Of a stretch of DNA of 64,000 nt, positions 61,105-64,000 are shown in pieces. The DNA lies in assembly GCA_951217055.1 (NCBI GenBank), contig OX578284.1, positions 17,039,187-17,103,186 on the forward strand, given 5' to 3'. The translations under genes were made by a program, and so were the position numbers. Source of the stretch: Gerris lacustris (Eukaryota; Arthropoda; Insecta; Hemiptera; Gerridae). Position 1 is the stretch's first letter. Each line of letters opens with the position of its first letter. Below the pieces are notes generated by a model. It was not told the DNA's origin. It searched no databases and worked only from the letters and a program-made list of their open reading frames with translations.

Positions 61105-61512
61105 CAAGATAAATAGAACTTTTTATATACTACGTTTTTAAATTGATATACATATTTGAAATAATATAATCGATATTTCCTGTTTTGCTGTCATTCAATG
61201 TTTATCTATCACAAATTTGAGACCCGTCAAAATGAAGATTGCAAATACTATGGGATATGTCAAAACAAATAAAATAACTTCCGGATTTTTTCCGAACTAA
61301 CATTCCGTACAGCAAAATTTGCTGAAAACCAATTAAATTCTGCTGAAAGATGGCTAAAAGTATTAAAATAATGTATTGTCATCGTGTTCTGAGCTATGCT
61401 AAAAGTTTCAAATGTCTAGCTATTTGGGAAGTTAGTTAGAAATCGATTGCCAGATTTGTACCGGACAAACAAACAAACAAGAAAGCAAGCTAATAAAAAC
61501 GTTGTAAAAATA
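61105..61512 (-). repeat. REP-1 interspersed repeat, copy 6
   Basis: Minus-strand copy, shorter than copy 5, running from TATACTACGTTTTTAAAT to the (CAAA)n run and AAAACGTTGTAAAAA. Confidence 0.75.
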
Positions 61513-62150
61513 GTCTTCCTTACGAAAGGTCGGGTATCTGCGATTTTTAAAATCTTATTCTACAATTGAACCCGTTTCCAAATTAATTAATATTAATTAT
61601 ATTATAATTAAAATACGATAATTAAATTATACGATATAATTAATTATACGATAATTAAAAACTATTCTAATGACTGCTATTAACTATTTTAATTAAATTT
61701 AATTAATATATTAAAATAAAACTGTAGATTAAAATAAAAACTCTTAAACAAGAAAATATTTCATTAAAAACTTGATCTAAAAATTTTATATCGTAACCAT
61801 TCATTCAAAATAAATAATGGATAATAATAGTCGGGAAGAAATTCGTCCCACTAAAAATTTCTGACCATGCGCAGTCGTAATTTTAGGTAGATTTTTTTTT
61901 AAGTTCTAAAGACTATAGACGACACTTTTTTACCCAGGAGGTATATGTACTTAGAGCTCCATCGTACATAATATACTAGGAGGTATATGTACTTTGGCTT
62001 TAGGGGGGGGGGGACGTCTTATTAAACGCCAAAAAAAATATGTCGGGCTAAACTAGGTATATAATTACCTGTTATATTTATTTATTTTTTTGACGATCAC
62101 AACACTATTACTTGAACATGTGCTGCAGAATTGCATACTTAAATGTTAGG
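61513..62150. other. unclassified interior of the 2.35 kb element
   Basis: AT-rich. The phrase GGAGGTATATGTACTT appears twice (about 61937 and 61979). There is a poly-G run near 62004. No transposase motif was found. Confidence 0.35.
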
Positions 62151-62566
62151 TCTTTGGCTTTGGGGGGATGCCCCGGGCCCCCTGTGCCCCCCACTGGGTG
62201 CGCCACTGGCTGAGAGAAGGAAAACATAATAATATATTGTCCAGCTTCTTTTCCTATCATAAACATATTTTTTACCAAAGCGATGCTAACCAAACCAGTG
62301 CAGCTACGCCACAGCTGTAGTAACTTCACAACTAAAACGAGATTTACATTTTTTTTACCTCAAGACCCCCTCTAGCCATAAAATAAATATGTATAATAAT
62401 AATTATATATATATATTATTATACAAAATTATTTTTACTTTTTATTTATTTATTTTTATTTTAACCTGTATATGTATAATAATCGTATTTTTTTTAGAGT
62501 TGAGCCGGCCTAGGGGGGGGCCATGGCCCCCCCCTGCCCCCCCCTGGCTACGCCCATGAAAATATA

Positions 62567-62602
62567 CAAATAAGCCATTTTACACGGAGAGACCATTTAT
62601 AG
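62567..62602 (+). repeat. FAM6 right arm, second part
   Basis: CAAATAAGCCATTTTACACG then GAGAGACCA continues the repeat interrupted at 60208. Confidence 0.7.
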
Positions 62603-62837
62603 TATTCATTTATTAGTATGTATGTGTTGAAATAAAGTAATTTATGAATATAGCAACCTAAAATAAAATTGATTTTTTTTTTTTCGTAGCTTATTACTAT
62701 AACTATAAGTATTGTTTTTAAATTTATATTATAATTTGATAATGTATAATTGTTAAATACATTTAGTGATTTTAAATAAAGAGTCTTATAAGATATCTAG
62801 GTAAGTAGATAAGCTACTTGTTTGTTAAGTTATATGT

Positions 62838-62906
<69 letters not shown>
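62838..62906. repeat. (TA)n microsatellite
   Basis: TA repeat ending directly at the left end of the foldback element. Confidence 0.95.
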
Positions 62907-62909
<3 letters not shown>

Positions 62910-63364
62910 GACCAAAAACCACTTGTGTGGTAAAAAAACACCCCGCCAAGTCTGTGGTCCAAAGAAGTTGTGAAATCAACTTTCTGTCCCGCCAAGTGAT
63001 GTTGGCACTTTCTCCTGACCCAACACTGTCAACTTAGATATTTATCAGCTTCTTCTCCTTGGCGGTGTTCCTGCAGTACTTCCCAAAGTTAACTGGTTGT
63101 ACCCCACGCATCCTCTGCAAAGAAAGTAGTAGTTGCATGGGGTCATTCCTTGAAAGCTTAATCGAGAAGAGCCTTCAAAAACACTGTTAAAAGGCTTTCC
63201 TCACACCGCCAAGGAGAAGAAGCTGATAAATATCTAAGTTGACAGTGTTGGGTCAGGAGAAAGTGCCAACATCACTTGGCGGGACAGAAAGTTGATTTCA
63301 CAACTTTTTTGGACCACAGACTTGGCGGGGTGTTTTTTTACCACACAAGTGGTTTTTGGTCAGA
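62907..63364. mobile_element. young foldback (palindromic) element
   Basis: 458 bp. The arms of about 160 bp (62907-63072 and 63210-63364) are inverted copies with essentially one difference (CCAAAGAAG versus CCAAAAAAG). The ends are TCTGACCAAAAACCACTTGT and its complement. A ~130-bp spacer is unrelated to the arms. No coding capacity. Confidence 0.8.
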
Positions 63365-63761
63365 TTTCATGACTTTTTGTACGGTCCCTAAGGAAGGATT
63401 CTCTAAACTGTTTATTCCCACACATTAGAGTCAAATAAAAGTGAAGTTAAGAGCTGGACAAGGCCTATGGAGATTGGAGAACTACGAGACCTATGACATT
63501 GAAAGAACTTAACATTCTTATAGTAGCAGCATAATATAAAGATTTTTAGCGGCATTTGGCCACCTAGATACACTAACGTTGCTATCATTTGCGCATATCC
63601 AGCTGGATCCTGACCTTATATAAGTAACGAAGTGACCCCTTAATATTGTCTTAATTATATACCTTAATTATAAAGTATATATATGTTAAAAGTAACTAAT
63701 GGTATAATTACAATAATATATATTATTATTACATATATTGTTGATTATTATTATTATTATC

Positions 63762-63767
<6 letters not shown>
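63365..63767. other. unclassified DNA
   Basis: No gene is visible. Confidence 0.35.
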
Positions 63768-63853
<86 letters not shown>

Positions 63854-63856
63854 ATC

Positions 63857-63892
<36 letters not shown>
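63768..63892. repeat. (TA)n microsatellites
   Basis: Two TA arrays (63768-63850 and 63862-63890) separated by ATTATTATCATTATAA, which also precedes the first array, so the unit is duplicated. Confidence 0.95.
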
Positions 63893-63901
<9 letters not shown>

Positions 63902-64000
63902 ATAATTATTTTTTATTTGTAATAATATAATATAGGCTCACTACTTCGCATGACGCTTACTTGGTTTCTCGCTCCACATTCAGCATAGGAATAAGTTGAT

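Overview
The window looks like intergenic or intronic chromosomal DNA from an animal, most likely an arthropod or a similar invertebrate. It is AT-rich and full of (TA)n arrays and minisatellites. Its recognisable proteins are all reverse transcriptases of metazoan non-LTR retrotransposon clades (a CR1/Jockey-group element, Jockey and RTE). It also holds tRNA-derived SINEs, a Helitron-like element and many palindromic MITEs. I found no credible host exon, rRNA or functional tRNA gene and no prokaryotic feature. The species cannot be fixed from the sequence alone.

Layout. 0-9 kb: a SINE, several copies of a ~0.65 kb interspersed repeat (called REP-1 here), one copy of it split by a non-autonomous Helitron (6905-7666), then a repeat called FAM4. 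9-16 kb: a 22-bp minisatellite with trimeric order (10.6-11.4 kb), an RTE remnant and a repeat called FAM2. 17-22.8 kb: nested DNA-transposon relics (FAM7 split by a TTAA-flanked MITE), an inverted repeat with hammerhead-like cores, a TIR element and a Jockey remnant between inverted arms. 23-29 kb: an 18-codon minisatellite, a foldback element with tandem-repeat arms, more REP-1 and FAM4, and a long palindrome rich in AGGTCA. 30-37.5 kb: two Harbinger-like palindromic MITEs around a palindrome whose arms each carry a hammerhead-ribozyme-like motif, a SINE nested in a SINE, a three-hairpin element and a 52-bp minisatellite.

38.1-42.5 kb, minus strand: the only element with long intact genes, a CR1/Jockey-group LINE. 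Its ORF1 has a PHD-like finger and a coiled coil. Its ORF2 has an endonuclease and a reverse transcriptase. The two ORFs overlap as TAATG, and a 63-nt poly(A) follows the 3' UTR. Both proteins act together: ORF1 binds the element RNA, and ORF2 nicks the target and reverse-transcribes.

43-64 kb: more FAM2, tandem arrays (132, ~57 and 73 bp), a mariner-like MITE, a 5'-truncated RTE copy with a 14-bp target duplication, a 2.35 kb element with 17-bp TIRs and an 8-bp duplication (60209-62558), and a very young foldback element (62907-63364).

The most interesting signals are the hammerhead-like motif that recurs in at least five repeats, one copy of which (33589-33631) can be folded into a near-complete type I hammerhead, and several nested insertions whose pre-insertion state is kept in a paralogous copy within this same window.
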